A DNA stretch of 64,000 nt from an uncultured Aquimarina sp. (GCA_947498785.1 CANMLS010000010.1:80515-144514), one strand, 5' to 3'. Shown: positions 49,102 to 58,979, counted from the first letter of the stretch. A program made the numbers and translations. The notes: generated from the letters alone by a model not told the origin.

Positions 49102-50420
49102 TCAATCGTTGGTTGTTCACCCATATTGATAATAGTGCTCTAATTATATTTAGAGTTTTTTTCGGGTTTCTTATTGCTGCAGAAGCTATCGGAGCTATTT
49201 TTACTGGATGGATTAAAAGAACCATGATCGATCCAGAATTTACTTTTAATTTTATTGGTCTTGATTTTTTACAACCCCTCCCTGGTAATGGCATGTATTT
49301 TTACTTTGCTGTTATGGGAGTTTTTGGATTGTTAGTAATGATTGGATTTAAGTATCGCTGGAGCATGATTGCTTATACGATAATGTGGGCTGGAGTATAT
49401 TTTATGCAAAAAGCCTCTTATAACAACCATTATTATCTTTTATTATTGCTTTGTATCATCATGTCTATTTTACCCGCAAGAAATTATTTTTCTATTGATG
49501 TAAAGCAAAATCCATCATTGCAGAAAAATTCGATGCCTCGATGGTGTCTTTTAGTAATTATTATTCAGCTATGGATTGTTTATACCTATGCTTCAGTAGC
49601 AAAATTTTATCCTGATTGGCTAGACTATACCGTGGCAAAAAACTTAATGGCTGGTCGTGCTGATTATCCTATTGTTGGAGATATTCTTCAAGGACACTGG
49701 GCACATATAAGCGTTACCTATTTCGGGATTTTATTTGACTTACTTATTATTCCCCTTTTACTATGGAGAAGAACACGACTCATAGCATTTTGTATTAGTA
49801 TCTTTTTTCATTTGTTCAATTCTATTGTATTTCAAATAGGGATATTTCCATATCTATCTTTGGCTTTTAGTGTATTTTTCTTTTCTAAAGAAAGAATACA
49901 TCGCATTTTTATGAGAAAGAAAAAATTCTATACTGCTAATGAAATGATTATTCCTTCTTATAAAAAGTTTGTGATGCCAATCATGATCATTTGGTTTTTA
50001 ATACAAATAGCCCTTCCCCTTCGCCATTGGACCATCCCTGGAGATGTGCTTTGGACAGAAGAAGGACATAGGATGAGTTGGCGTATGATGCTAAGAGGAA
50101 GGTCTGGAATTACAGATTTTTATATTTTAGATAAAAATGACCCCGAAGCTAAACGAAAATATATTAACAAGATTAATTATCTATCTAGAAAACAATTACG
50201 ATTAGTCTCTACTAAACCAGATGCAATGTGGCAATTTGCACAGCATCTTAAAGAAAAATATTTATCCGAAGGAAAAGACATAGCCGTTTATGTAAATAGT
50301 AAAATATCCATTAATGGAAAAGAGCGTAAAGTATTTATTGATCCCGAAGTTGATCTCGCTAGCGTACCATGGAATTATTTTAGTACCAACCCTTGGATCA
50401 TTAAATATAATAGAGAATAG
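49098..50420 (+). CDS. HTTM-domain membrane protein
   Basis: This 440-residue protein has several hydrophobic segments over residues 12-260 with the HTTM (horizontally transferred transmembrane) pattern related to vitamin K-dependent gamma-carboxylase: ALIIFRVFFGFLIAAEAIG near the start, KASYNNHYYLLLLLCIIMS and HLFNSIVFQIGIFPYLSL. The soluble C-terminal part contains GHRMSWRMMLRGRSG and a long charged domain. Family function in bacteria is unclear; lipid- or quinone-linked carboxylation is only a family guess. It is coupled to ribF by an ATGA overlap. Confidence 0.88.
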   Translation: MINRWLFTHIDNSALIIFRVFFGFLIAAEAIGAIFTGWIKRTMIDPEFTFNFIGLDFLQPLPGNGMYFYFAVMGVFGLLVMIGFKYRWSMIAYTIMWAGVYFMQKASYNNHYYLLLLLCIIMSILPARNYFSIDVKQNPSLQKNSMPRWCLLVIIIQLWIVYTYASVAKFYPDWLDYTVAKNLMAGRADYPIVGDILQGHWAHISVTYFGILFDLLIIPLLLWRRTRLIAFCISIFFHLFNSIVFQIGIFPYLSLAFSVFFFSKERIHRIFMRKKKFYTANEMIIPSYKKFVMPIMIIWFLIQIALPLRHWTIPGDVLWTEEGHRMSWRMMLRGRSGITDFYILDKNDPEAKRKYINKINYLSRKQLRLVSTKPDAMWQFAQHLKEKYLSEGKDIAVYVNSKISINGKERKVFIDPEVDLASVPWNYFSTNPWIIKYNRE

Positions 50421-50459
50421 ATAAAAAATGATCGTTCTCAAGTAAATATAACAACAAGG

Positions 50460-52352
50460 ATGCATTTCTATATTTTAAGAACCATTTTTATTATCATTTT
50501 AGGATTGCCTTTCTTGGTATGTAGCCAACAAGAGGAAAGGTTTACTTTTTTTGGAGTTACTCCCAACCCTGTTAATAAACGCTTATATCGTAATTTAAAA
50601 ACGATCAGTGATCCAATCTCTCGAATAAAAATTATTGATACTATTGCAAATATCCATATACGGTATGGAAATACTGATTCTATTATCTACTATGGTAACT
50701 TCCTGAAAGATGAAGTTTTAAAACACCAAAAAGATATTTCTGATAGTGATGTATATATTTCCAAATCATATCACGTCCTTGGAAAAGGAAAATTAAGCAA
50801 AGGGCTGTATGATGATGCTATGCAATATCATCTGGATGCATTATCTATTTCTCCCGTTTCAACAATGAGTACTCTATTTTATACTCATCAGCTCGATCTT
50901 GCTATCATTTACGTATATAAAGAAGAATACGGTACTGCCCTACCTATATTACATAATTGTATAGAAAAAGCCAAGGACAGAAAATTAAAAATATTAGCAA
51001 AAAAAACGTTAGCCGATTTACACCTTTCTAAAAAGGAAATTGGTATAGCACAATCTCTTTATAAAGAAGTTTTGGATCAATTAGATCCAAGTAAAGATTT
51101 AAAAACCCAGTTGAAGATTCGTCTTAATTTAGGAAAAATCAATAGCTTCACAAAAGATTATGATCATGCAATGGATCATTTTAGCTTTGTTAAAGAAAAA
51201 ACTCTCCAAAATCACTTTTATGATCTATATATCGAAGTTGTATTTCAGATGGGGATTATTTACTATACTCTAGAACAATATGAATCTGCAGAGATGGTTT
51301 TAAATTCTGCATACACAAACACTATACAATGGAATAAACTTGAATTACAACGAGATGTTATCAACATGCTTACTAGTCTTTACACAGGACGTAAAGATTT
51401 TAAAAATGCATATAATTTAATGACTCAATATGTAAGAGTGTCTGATCAGATCTTAAAAAACCAAAACAAAGAGGTCGTTAAAGAACTAGAAATCAAATAC
51501 CAAACTCTTCAAAAAGAGAAAGAAATCTTTACTCTTAAGGAAGAACAATTACTCAAAGAAAGTGAGATTAGTCGTCAAAGAACAATCAAAAATGCATTTC
51601 TGATCGGTTTTATTATTACACTTATTCCTATCGTTGCTTTATTGATCCTATATTTTCAAAAACTAAAAACACAAGTCAAACTTAATAAATCACAAGAAGA
51701 AGTAAATCAACAGAAAGTGCATGGATTAATGAAAGAGCAGGAGCTTAATCTTATTAAAGCTTCTATGGAAGGTCAAGATAAGGAACGGAAACGTTTTGCC
51801 AGAGAACTACATGACAGTATTGGAGGAAACCTTGCTAGTATAAAACTTCAGCTTTCTAACAGCCAAAATAGTAACCAAAATACCAAAATTATTGAACAAG
51901 TTGATGAAACTTATCATCAAATACGAGATATATCTCACGATCTTGCGTCTAAAAAGTTTTTGGAGAATGGGATTTCTAAACTTGTAAAAGAATACATATC
52001 AAACATACAGGACGGAAGCGGGCAAAATATTTCTTTTAACCCTCATCCTGAAGAAGAGATTAATCAAATAGGTATCCCTCTAAAAGAAGAATTATTTAAA
52101 ATCATCCAGGAACTATTGACAAACTGTTTGAAACATGCAAAGGCAGATCGAATTGACATTTATCTGAATCAATACGAAAAAACATTACAGCTTCTTTTTG
52201 AGGATAATGGTGTTGGATTTAATACCAAAAAAGTTTCTGATGGTATTGGATTTAAAAACATAAAGAAGCGTTTGGATAAATTATCAGGATCTCTATTCAT
52301 CGATTCTACTCCAAACAGAGGTACCGTAATTGATATCGAAATTCCTATGTAA
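50460..52352 (+). CDS. TPR-containing NarL-family sensor histidine kinase
   Basis: This 630-residue protein has a signal peptide (about 1-22), a periplasmic stretch of tetratricopeptide repeats (about 60-350), a transmembrane helix (about 378-402), a coiled-coil linker, a HisKA_3 domain with phosphoacceptor His451 in RFARELHDSIGGNLASIK, and an HATPase with ELLTNCLKHAKADRI, EDNGVGFN and GIGFKNIKKRL. It should phosphorylate a NarL/LuxR-type response regulator, none of which lies in the window. Its phosphoacceptor domain resembles the stand-alone prophage protein at 30231. Confidence 0.93.
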   Translation: MHFYILRTIFIIILGLPFLVCSQQEERFTFFGVTPNPVNKRLYRNLKTISDPISRIKIIDTIANIHIRYGNTDSIIYYGNFLKDEVLKHQKDISDSDVYISKSYHVLGKGKLSKGLYDDAMQYHLDALSISPVSTMSTLFYTHQLDLAIIYVYKEEYGTALPILHNCIEKAKDRKLKILAKKTLADLHLSKKEIGIAQSLYKEVLDQLDPSKDLKTQLKIRLNLGKINSFTKDYDHAMDHFSFVKEKTLQNHFYDLYIEVVFQMGIIYYTLEQYESAEMVLNSAYTNTIQWNKLELQRDVINMLTSLYTGRKDFKNAYNLMTQYVRVSDQILKNQNKEVVKELEIKYQTLQKEKEIFTLKEEQLLKESEISRQRTIKNAFLIGFIITLIPIVALLILYFQKLKTQVKLNKSQEEVNQQKVHGLMKEQELNLIKASMEGQDKERKRFARELHDSIGGNLASIKLQLSNSQNSNQNTKIIEQVDETYHQIRDISHDLASKKFLENGISKLVKEYISNIQDGSGQNISFNPHPEEEINQIGIPLKEELFKIIQELLTNCLKHAKADRIDIYLNQYEKTLQLLFEDNGVGFNTKKVSDGIGFKNIKKRLDKLSGSLFIDSTPNRGTVIDIEIPM

Positions 52353-52399
52353 TAGTTTATAGAAAACTTAACCCATCATCTGATATTATTTTATTTAAA

Positions 52400-53104
52400 T
52401 TACTTTGTCGAGATTAAAGTGCCATTTTCATCAAAATATTCCCATGTTCCTGATTTATGATCTAGTTCATATCTTCCTCTTTCCATAATTTTTCCATTAA
52501 GGTGATATTTTTCATACTTCCCATGCCATAATCCAGATTGGTATTGATATATTTCCTTGATCAAACCCTTTTCATTATATTCTTTCCACTCCCCATCTCT
52601 TTCTCCATTATGATAGTTTCCGATAATTGATAACTCACCGTTAGTATGGTATTCTTTATAATCACCATGTAAATTTCCGTTTCGAATTTGAGCATTCATT
52701 TTTAAGGTTCCATCTGCAAAGAAATACTGTAACTTTCCTATTAGAGTTCCGTTTTTATATTCCGCTTTAGAATGTACAGCACCATCAAAATGATAAGTTT
52801 CCCAAATTCCTTCTTGTTTATCATTACTATAACTCCCTTTTTTAGAAAGTGTATTTGTCCCTAAATCATATCCTCTGGCCTCTCCTTCTTTAACTCCGTT
52901 TTTATACGGTATAGAATCTATCTCTGCAGTATCCTCATCATAATACACCCAAACTCCTACTTTTTTAGACTGTATAATCTTACCTATACCTTTGACATTG
53001 CCATTTTCATGATATTCTATTTTTTGTACTTCATTGTTAGAATTAGAACAACCAACACAGAAAACCATTAGAATAAAAACAACATATTTTATATAATCTC
53101 TCAT
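52400..53104 (-). CDS. YwqK-like MORN-repeat lipoprotein
   Basis: This 234-residue protein has a lipoprotein signal (lipobox CVGC, Cys19) and about eight repeats of the MORN_2 type (YHENGNVKGIGK, YDEDTAEIDSIPYKNGVKEG, YHTNGELSIIGNYHNGERDGEWKEY). Proteins of this class are labelled YwqK-family antitoxins, but a toxin partner is not seen here and the envelope location suggests a structural or signalling role. It is convergent with the histidine kinase gene. Confidence 0.88.
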   Translation of the reverse strand: MRDYIKYVVFILMVFCVGCSNSNNEVQKIEYHENGNVKGIGKIIQSKKVGVWVYYDEDTAEIDSIPYKNGVKEGEARGYDLGTNTLSKKGSYSNDKQEGIWETYHFDGAVHSKAEYKNGTLIGKLQYFFADGTLKMNAQIRNGNLHGDYKEYHTNGELSIIGNYHNGERDGEWKEYNEKGLIKEIYQYQSGLWHGKYEKYHLNGKIMERGRYELDHKSGTWEYFDENGTLISTK

Positions 53105-53675
53105 AAGTCAAACAAATTATTCCTTTCTCTTTACATCATTGGAGTGGTTTAAACTTCTTTAATTCTAGCAAAAAAACTTAAATCAAAAAAGCAAGAGTAC
53201 AAATTAAACTATAAAAACCATTGCCTATCTAGATATTTTTAATCCAAAATGAAAAAATAATAGTGTTTCAATACCTTGACTACATTTGACACAAGCTTGA
53301 GAAAGACATCAAAAAAAATTATGCCTATAGAAAACAACAGAAATATCATTAATTAAGAGACATATATACTTCTATTCTTTATAAATTATATCCTATTGCA
53401 TACATATAATTTATAAAAGTAAAATATTCGTTAGTTTTTGATGAGTTTCAAATTTATTACTTCACTTAATAATTGAACATAAAACAAGTACAATTGAGCC
53501 AAAATATCATTTTAACAGTATTCAAACATTAGCAAAGCCATTGATATAAAGTATTCTTTGTCATTGATTTAAAAATACAGAACAGTTATTACAATGCATA
53601 AATCATTACATCCATATAGAGAAGAAGTATTTAGACATAATTGAGTCTTTTAAGCTTATATAAAAAAACACAACA

Positions 53676-53691
53676 GGGGATTTTTCCCCCC
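53676..53691 (+). promoter_or_regulatory. GGGG-N6-CCCC palindrome upstream of tssD
   Basis: GGGGATTTTTCCCC with two extra C residues, followed by ATATATTC, a poor match to the -7 box. It is like those at 622 and 43761, and lies about 345 bases before tssD. Confidence 0.4.
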
Positions 53692-53876
53692 ATATATTCA
53701 ATACAAAATCAAAATTCAAAAAACATAATACACTCTTTATCAATACTTTAAAGAAAAAATGAAAAAAAATGAAAAAAAAGAGTGTTGCTTAATTTAAAAT
53801 CGATAAATTTATTATCAGAAATGACAATTTAGAATCTTCTTTTTCTTTATAAAATAAACTGTCAAACAGCTATCCG

Positions 53877-53900
53877 GATACGTACCACTATGGTAGTATC
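53877..53900. promoter_or_regulatory. imperfect inverted repeat upstream of tssD
   Basis: GATAC-g-TACCA and TGGTAGTATC pair over ten bases with one bulge around a 3-base centre, about 135 bases before tssD. Possible operator or RNA hairpin in the leader. Confidence 0.35.
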
Positions 53901-54034
53901 AAGAAATCTCCAACCAGTTTTTATATATTAATCAGGGATTTTGAAAATTGTTTTTCAAAAAGCAGCTAAGATTTTAATACTAGTTAAAAAATTAAGGCAC
54001 CATTTAACAAATTAATATTTAAAAAAAAACCATT

Positions 54035-54433
54035 ATGGGATCATTTAGAGCTTCCTTAGAATTAGGAGGAAAAGAATTCGACGTATTAAGTTCAGATTAC
54101 GCATTCAGTAGAGATACTGATAAAAAAGGAAAAATATCTTCAAACGTGTATGGCGGAAGAATTACATTAACTATCGAGTCTACAGAAGATACTTCTGTAA
54201 TCGAAGCGATGTTAAACAGCCAGTTTAAATCTGTAGAAGGTAAAATCATTTACAAGAAAACAGACGAGGATGCAAAAATGAAAGAAGTAGAATTCAAAAA
54301 TGCATACATCGTTTACTTCAAGGAAACTTTAGACGTAAATGGAGATGTACCAATGACCATCGACTTTACAGTTTCTGCAGAAGAAATTAATATTGGTAAC
54401 GCATCGATTCATAATCGTTGGCCAGTTGCATAA
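54035..54433 (+). CDS. tssD: T6SS tube protein TssD (Hcp), Bacteroidetes type
   Basis: This 132-residue protein begins MGSFRASLELGGKEFDVL and has the all-beta pattern of the Bacteroidetes TssD/Hcp family, ending near INIGNASIHNRWPVA. It stacks into hexameric rings forming the inner tube of the type VI secretion apparatus and can carry effectors. It heads the island and is followed by a strong hairpin that may protect its message and lower downstream expression, fitting the need for many copies. Confidence 0.93.
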   Translation: MGSFRASLELGGKEFDVLSSDYAFSRDTDKKGKISSNVYGGRITLTIESTEDTSVIEAMLNSQFKSVEGKIIYKKTDEDAKMKEVEFKNAYIVYFKETLDVNGDVPMTIDFTVSAEEINIGNASIHNRWPVA

Positions 54434-54443
54434 ATATCAAAAA

Positions 54444-54472
54444 AAGGAGCAGGCTAGTTTAGCCTGCTCCTT
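54444..54472. terminator. strong hairpin after tssD
   Basis: A 13-bp perfect stem, AAGGAGCAGGCTA (54444-54456) with TAGCCTGCTCCTT (54460-54472), around a 3-base loop. The T-run is good only on the minus strand, so on the plus strand it may act as a processing or partial termination site. Confidence 0.7.
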
Positions 54473-54649
54473 ACATTATAGCTTGTGGTATTAAATTAGT
54501 ACCCTTGGCATCTGATTTCAAAAATCATATACCCGTTATCATGTAATTAGGTTATTTTTTAATATGATTTAGAACATACAAGAGTATGTAAATGATTTTA
54601 TTGCTTCTAGTGCTAATCAATTTTATGACTAAAACTATACTAAAACATT

Positions 54650-55156
54650 ATGTATAAAGTTATTATCACGGTAACCAATACCAAAATTGGAGTAGCAAAA
54701 TTATTAAGTTATCCATATAGGCCTAAAAGAATTAAATACCAAGTTCCTTTATACAGAGTAAAAGTAGAAGGAAAAGATACATCAGGCAATCCCGTAGAAG
54801 CAAAGTTTGAAGCGATACGATTTGGGGTAAAAAGAACAAAGACAATTAATGCCCATATTGTAGGGTTACAAGATGCACAATCATATACCCTAACATGGCA
54901 CTTTATAACTACCATGGATGAAATGGCATGGCGTGTATATGCAGGTTTTTTTGTACATCGAGGACCTAACTCACCTTCGTCAGGAACATTTGGATCCATT
55001 GGTTGTATAGAAATTTGTGGTATTGGTGAATGGGATAGATTTAATAATTTGATTAAAGAACTAGCAGGTTCTGCTTCATTAGAAGAAGTAAGTAATAATC
55101 GATTGGCTAAAATAGTTTATCAAGCTACGACGAAACCTCCATTAATAAAACTATAA
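54650..55156 (+). CDS. putative T6SS effector, LD-transpeptidase-like
   Basis: This 168-residue protein ends in a segment with His103 (FFVHRGPNSPS) and Cys119 (GSIGCIEICG), spacing and context resembling the catalytic H...S-x-GC motif of YkuD/Tlde1-like peptidoglycan enzymes. The N-terminal half is beta-rich. It has no signal peptide and lies inside the T6SS island, followed by a predicted lipoprotein, the layout expected of a periplasm-acting effector and its immunity protein. Enzyme class is inferred from the motif only. Confidence 0.55.
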   Translation: MYKVIITVTNTKIGVAKLLSYPYRPKRIKYQVPLYRVKVEGKDTSGNPVEAKFEAIRFGVKRTKTINAHIVGLQDAQSYTLTWHFITTMDEMAWRVYAGFFVHRGPNSPSSGTFGSIGCIEICGIGEWDRFNNLIKELAGSASLEEVSNNRLAKIVYQATTKPPLIKL

Positions 55157-55165
55157 AAAAGTATT

Positions 55166-55837
55166 ATGAATCTGATGATAAAATGCATTGTAATACTCCT
55201 ATTTTTTATAAACTGTAAAGAAAGAAATGAAAAAAAACAACAGTCTGAAAAATTAATAGAACAAGAGGTTAAAAATCAACGAGAAGTAAATGTTAAAACC
55301 GAAGATTCTATTAAGGTTTTTCATATCTCTTATGATAGTACTGAGATTAACAAAACAGAAAAAATAACAGCAATAACCAAAGGAGTACAAGCTGATTTTT
55401 TACAATATCAATTCACTAAAGATTTAAATGAATTGAGAGATATTAAAGAAATACGGAAGCTCAGTAAATCTAAAGGTTTCTTGAAAACATTAGCCAGAGA
55501 TTTTAAAAATAAAGATTTTTTAGAAGTATCTTCTATTCATTATTCGTATGTAGAACCCCGTAGTGATAAGAACCCTAGTCGTATTTCTGTAGAAGAGTGG
55601 TATTTTGAAGATCAGCAAAAAGCAAAATCCTGTTTCGAAAGTTTAAAAAAATATGAAGAAGCTACAATCCTCTTTAAGACAGTCAACTGGATATGGGTAC
55701 ATCAACAAGATAAAATATTTTTGGTATTCGCATTAAATCATCAAGTTACAGATAAAGAGATGCAACGTATAAAGCAAGAAATAATTGATGTTATAAAACC
55801 GTCAGGAAAATACGAAACTGTTCAGTTTTATGAATAA
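55166..55837 (+). CDS. probable lipoprotein, candidate immunity to the effector
   Basis: This 223-residue protein has a short hydrophobic start ending in FFINC (Cys17, an imperfect lipobox) and a charged helical region rich in Lys and Glu, then a folded part with VSSIHYSYVEPRSDKNP and FKTVNWIWVHQQDKIFLVFAL. It follows the effector candidate by nine bases. A lipoprotein facing the periplasm would be in the right place to block a cell-wall-attacking toxin. No immunity family recognised. Confidence 0.55.
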   Translation: MNLMIKCIVILLFFINCKERNEKKQQSEKLIEQEVKNQREVNVKTEDSIKVFHISYDSTEINKTEKITAITKGVQADFLQYQFTKDLNELRDIKEIRKLSKSKGFLKTLARDFKNKDFLEVSSIHYSYVEPRSDKNPSRISVEEWYFEDQQKAKSCFESLKKYEEATILFKTVNWIWVHQQDKIFLVFALNHQVTDKEMQRIKQEIIDVIKPSGKYETVQFYE

Positions 55838-55900
55838 CATCAATATCGGTATAAAATCCAGCACTACAGTAAAATTTGATATAATTACAAAAAAAACAGT

Positions 55901-57655
55901 ATGATAGAGCCAAAAACAACACTTAGTATTGATGGGGAATTTCTTTCTAACTTTGAGAATGTGTCCCTTACCCAAAATATAAATGACCACCATACTTTTG
56001 AGATCGTCATTGATTATGACAGTATAGAAGCCGTAGGTGGCCACACATTAGATATATCAAAAAAATGGCTGGGTAAATCGACAGTAATCAACTTTAACGA
56101 AAAAGAATTTATTGGTCTGATCACTAATGTACAAGTAGTTCACAACCATGGTTTTAACGGAAAATTGGTTGTTAGTGGATACTCTAAAACTATATTATTA
56201 GAAGGCGGAGAACATATGCAATCATGGTTGAATAAAAATCTTAGCGCCATTATTAGCGACACTGTTAATGTCGCAGGAGTAGACGCTACAATAGCCCCTG
56301 TTTTTTCTTCGCTTATAGAGTACCAATCTCAATATATGGAAACTCACTTTCAGTTTATACAACGACTGGCCAAACAATATAATGAATGGTTATATTATGA
56401 TGGAGTTAAGCTTATTTTTGGAAAACCCCCTCTAGAGACTCCTATTCCTATAGAATATGGAGAGGATATGGATACTATCAATATTGCTATAAAAACCAAT
56501 GCTAATGCAAGTAACAAATTCTCTTATAACGCTTTGGATGATGCCAGAAATGAATCAAAAACAAAAGGAACAGTTAACGGACTTAATGAATTAGGATCTT
56601 TTGCTTTTAATACCTCCAAAGATATATTTCAAATTCAACCCAATACTTTTTCATCAACCAGAGTAAAGGATAAAAGTGAAATAGATAACATTCTTAAAAA
56701 CAAACAAGGAAATGCTGCATCACAAGTACATGTACTTACTGGCACAAGTGGTAAACAAGGATTAACCGTAGGAACAGTAATTAAGGTAAATGCCGCTAAG
56801 TATAATAATGGATCTTTTGACATCAAAAGTTACGGAGAATATATCATCACCCAGATTACACATGATGCAACAGGATCTGGAGAATATACAAATCAATTTA
56901 GTGCTATCCCATCTGGAATAGATATACTACCAGAACCAGAAATATCATTACCACAGGCACACCCACAACTAGCCACTGTACTCTCTAATGAAGACCCCAA
57001 GAAAAAAGGGCGAATACAAGTTCAGTTTCAATGGCAAACAGGAGAGATGAAAACCTCTTGGATACGTGTCATGTCTCCCGATGCTGGAAAAAGCGATCTG
57101 GTAGGTACCAATAGAGGGTTTGTACATATACCCGAAGTTGATGATCAGGTTATGGTAGGATTTCGTTATAATGACCCAAACAGGCCCTTTGTAATGGGAA
57201 GCCTTTTTAGTGGTAAAACAGGAACGGGAGGCCAAGATGGCAATAAAATCAAAAGTATCACAACACGTACTGGTAGCACTATTACTTTTGATGATAGCGA
57301 AGGTGACGGCAAAATAACAGTGAGCGACCCAAGCGGTAATACCGTTACCTTAAACGGAGATGAAACCATAACCATATCTGCTCCAAAAAGCATCACCATG
57401 AATTCTAAAGAAATCACCCTTAACGCAGAAGAAAAAATCACACTAAAAGGAGATAATAATATCGACATTAATTCCAAAGAAATTGTAGGGACTGCAGAAA
57501 ATTTATTAGAATTAAAAAGTGATGCTAATATGAATGTGTCTTCAAAAACAAAAGAAGAAAATCACTCAAAATACAAGCTAGAAGCACAAGCTACGGTAGA
57601 TATTAATGGTAGTACAATGACCAATGTAAAAGGAGGTATGGTAAATTTAAATTAA
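55901..57655 (+). CDS. vgrG: T6SS spike protein VgrG (TssI)
   Basis: This 584-residue protein has a gp27-like N-terminal part (about 1-330), the gp5 OB-fold (about 345-440, with ATVLSNEDPKKKGRIQVQFQWQ and NRGFVHIPEVDDQVMVGF) and a C-terminal beta-helix (about 470-584) of short repeats such as NGDETITISAPKSITMNSKE. It forms the trimeric spike on which PAAR and effectors sit. It is followed by the TPR protein, the PAAR-like protein and Rhs, so this spike likely carries the Rhs toxin. Confidence 0.95.
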   Translation: MIEPKTTLSIDGEFLSNFENVSLTQNINDHHTFEIVIDYDSIEAVGGHTLDISKKWLGKSTVINFNEKEFIGLITNVQVVHNHGFNGKLVVSGYSKTILLEGGEHMQSWLNKNLSAIISDTVNVAGVDATIAPVFSSLIEYQSQYMETHFQFIQRLAKQYNEWLYYDGVKLIFGKPPLETPIPIEYGEDMDTINIAIKTNANASNKFSYNALDDARNESKTKGTVNGLNELGSFAFNTSKDIFQIQPNTFSSTRVKDKSEIDNILKNKQGNAASQVHVLTGTSGKQGLTVGTVIKVNAAKYNNGSFDIKSYGEYIITQITHDATGSGEYTNQFSAIPSGIDILPEPEISLPQAHPQLATVLSNEDPKKKGRIQVQFQWQTGEMKTSWIRVMSPDAGKSDLVGTNRGFVHIPEVDDQVMVGFRYNDPNRPFVMGSLFSGKTGTGGQDGNKIKSITTRTGSTITFDDSEGDGKITVSDPSGNTVTLNGDETITISAPKSITMNSKEITLNAEEKITLKGDNNIDINSKEIVGTAENLLELKSDANMNVSSKTKEENHSKYKLEAQATVDINGSTMTNVKGGMVNLN

Positions 57656-57659
57656 AGAG

Positions 57660-58979
57660 ATGAGCACATTTAATGAAGAAAACCCTATTACCTATCGCAT
57701 TGCACAGATGCAAGTAAAATGGGCAAAAGAAGTTACTGCCAAAACACAGCTAATACGATGGTTGGTAAAAAAGGATGAGGTAAGAATGATAAAAGCTTTT
57801 AATCTTTTAGAAGGTTCAGAACACGGCAAGTTGCCAGAGCTTTTCCTTAATTTTCAACAACCATTTGAGAGTATCGAAACATACGGAAAAGATCTAACAG
57901 ATAGCTGGATATCCTTATGGAATGACCAAAACTCCAGAAACGAAATAGCGCATGCTAATGTATTACCAGAATGGGATGATAGCGAGTATCATGATATAAA
58001 AGAAAAAAAAAGTGAATGGACATTTATGAAGTGTATGTCTTCATTTGCTAGTGCTATAGACCCAAAAACGGTATTGATTCTTAATATCATGCCTCATGCC
58101 TATACAGGAAATCCAGAATTTGCCGAGTGGATAAATAAATGTTTAAAAAGTCTGCCATCTAATCTCAAAATAGCCATAGTAGATCTAGAAGAAAATCCAA
58201 AATTTAAAAACATTCCCACCTATATAAATCAGACTGTACTGGTCCCCAACCTTAATATGCCAAAGGCAGTAAAAGAAATCGTATCTTCTGGAGACACTAA
58301 TAACCCGGCAGTAGGAGTAAATATGTGTTTACTTAATATAGCAGAAGCTATTAATAATAATAATGAAAAACAAATACATCATTGGGGTAAAGAAGGTATC
58401 AAAATAGCACAAGAAACCAACCTAAAAAGCATCGAAGCAACCGTATTATTAGCCTATGGAAGTGCCCTGTATCAATTAAAAAAGTTTGACAAAGCATTAG
58501 ATCTCTATAAAAAAGCAGAAGACACGAGTGTTGAAGGGCTTAATACACAAGATCCAACTGTTCCCACCCTTTTACTACAATCCTATAATATGCAAGCCGC
58601 TACCTATTTATACAAAAAGAAGTATACAAAGGCTGAAGAATATTATATAAAAACGGCAACAGAAGCACGGTCACAAAATAATATTATGATGGAGATAGAA
58701 GCATACCGTCAAGCGGCTTATGTTGTTGTCAAAAATTATGAAAAAGAAAAAGCATATACATTTTTGCAAGAAGCCTATAAGCAAGGAAAAAAACTAGAAC
58801 CGCAGACACAGAAATTTTCATCAATGTTATTAGTCAGTATCGAGTTACATAAATATGCAGATGAAAACAGAAATGATTCTCTAAAAAATGATATTGCCAA
58901 AAATGCAGTTGATATTTGGGGAGAACATTGGCAAAACACTTCTCAAAAAGAAGTATATAAACAGATATTAACTACCTGA
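57660..58979 (+). CDS. TPR protein of the VgrG-Rhs cluster, candidate adaptor
   Basis: This 439-residue protein has an N-terminal part (about 1-210) of unknown fold with repeated Trp and Asp, and a C-terminal half (about 230-420) of tetratricopeptide repeats (ATVLLAYGSALYQLKKFDKALDLYKKAED, then MQAATYLYKKKYTKAEEYYIK). It has no signal peptide. It lies 4 bases after vgrG and 15 before the PAAR-like gene, the place where T6SS adaptor or chaperone genes (such as DUF4123 or DUF1795 in proteobacteria) are found. A loading role for Rhs is inferred. Confidence 0.7.
   Translation: MSTFNEENPITYRIAQMQVKWAKEVTAKTQLIRWLVKKDEVRMIKAFNLLEGSEHGKLPELFLNFQQPFESIETYGKDLTDSWISLWNDQNSRNEIAHANVLPEWDDSEYHDIKEKKSEWTFMKCMSSFASAIDPKTVLILNIMPHAYTGNPEFAEWINKCLKSLPSNLKIAIVDLEENPKFKNIPTYINQTVLVPNLNMPKAVKEIVSSGDTNNPAVGVNMCLLNIAEAINNNNEKQIHHWGKEGIKIAQETNLKSIEATVLLAYGSALYQLKKFDKALDLYKKAEDTSVEGLNTQDPTVPTLLLQSYNMQAATYLYKKKYTKAEEYYIKTATEARSQNNIMMEIEAYRQAAYVVVKNYEKEKAYTFLQEAYKQGKKLEPQTQKFSSMLLVSIELHKYADENRNDSLKNDIAKNAVDIWGEHWQNTSQKEVYKQILTT

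Larger units (their letters stand above)
53105..54034. other. long intergenic region before the T6SS genes
   Basis: About 930 very AT-rich bases with no convincing gene. It contains a GGGG-N6-CCCC palindrome at 53676-53689 and an imperfect dyad at 53877-53900. An A-rich stretch just precedes the TssD start. Its size suggests regulatory content or a decayed gene. Confidence 0.65.
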
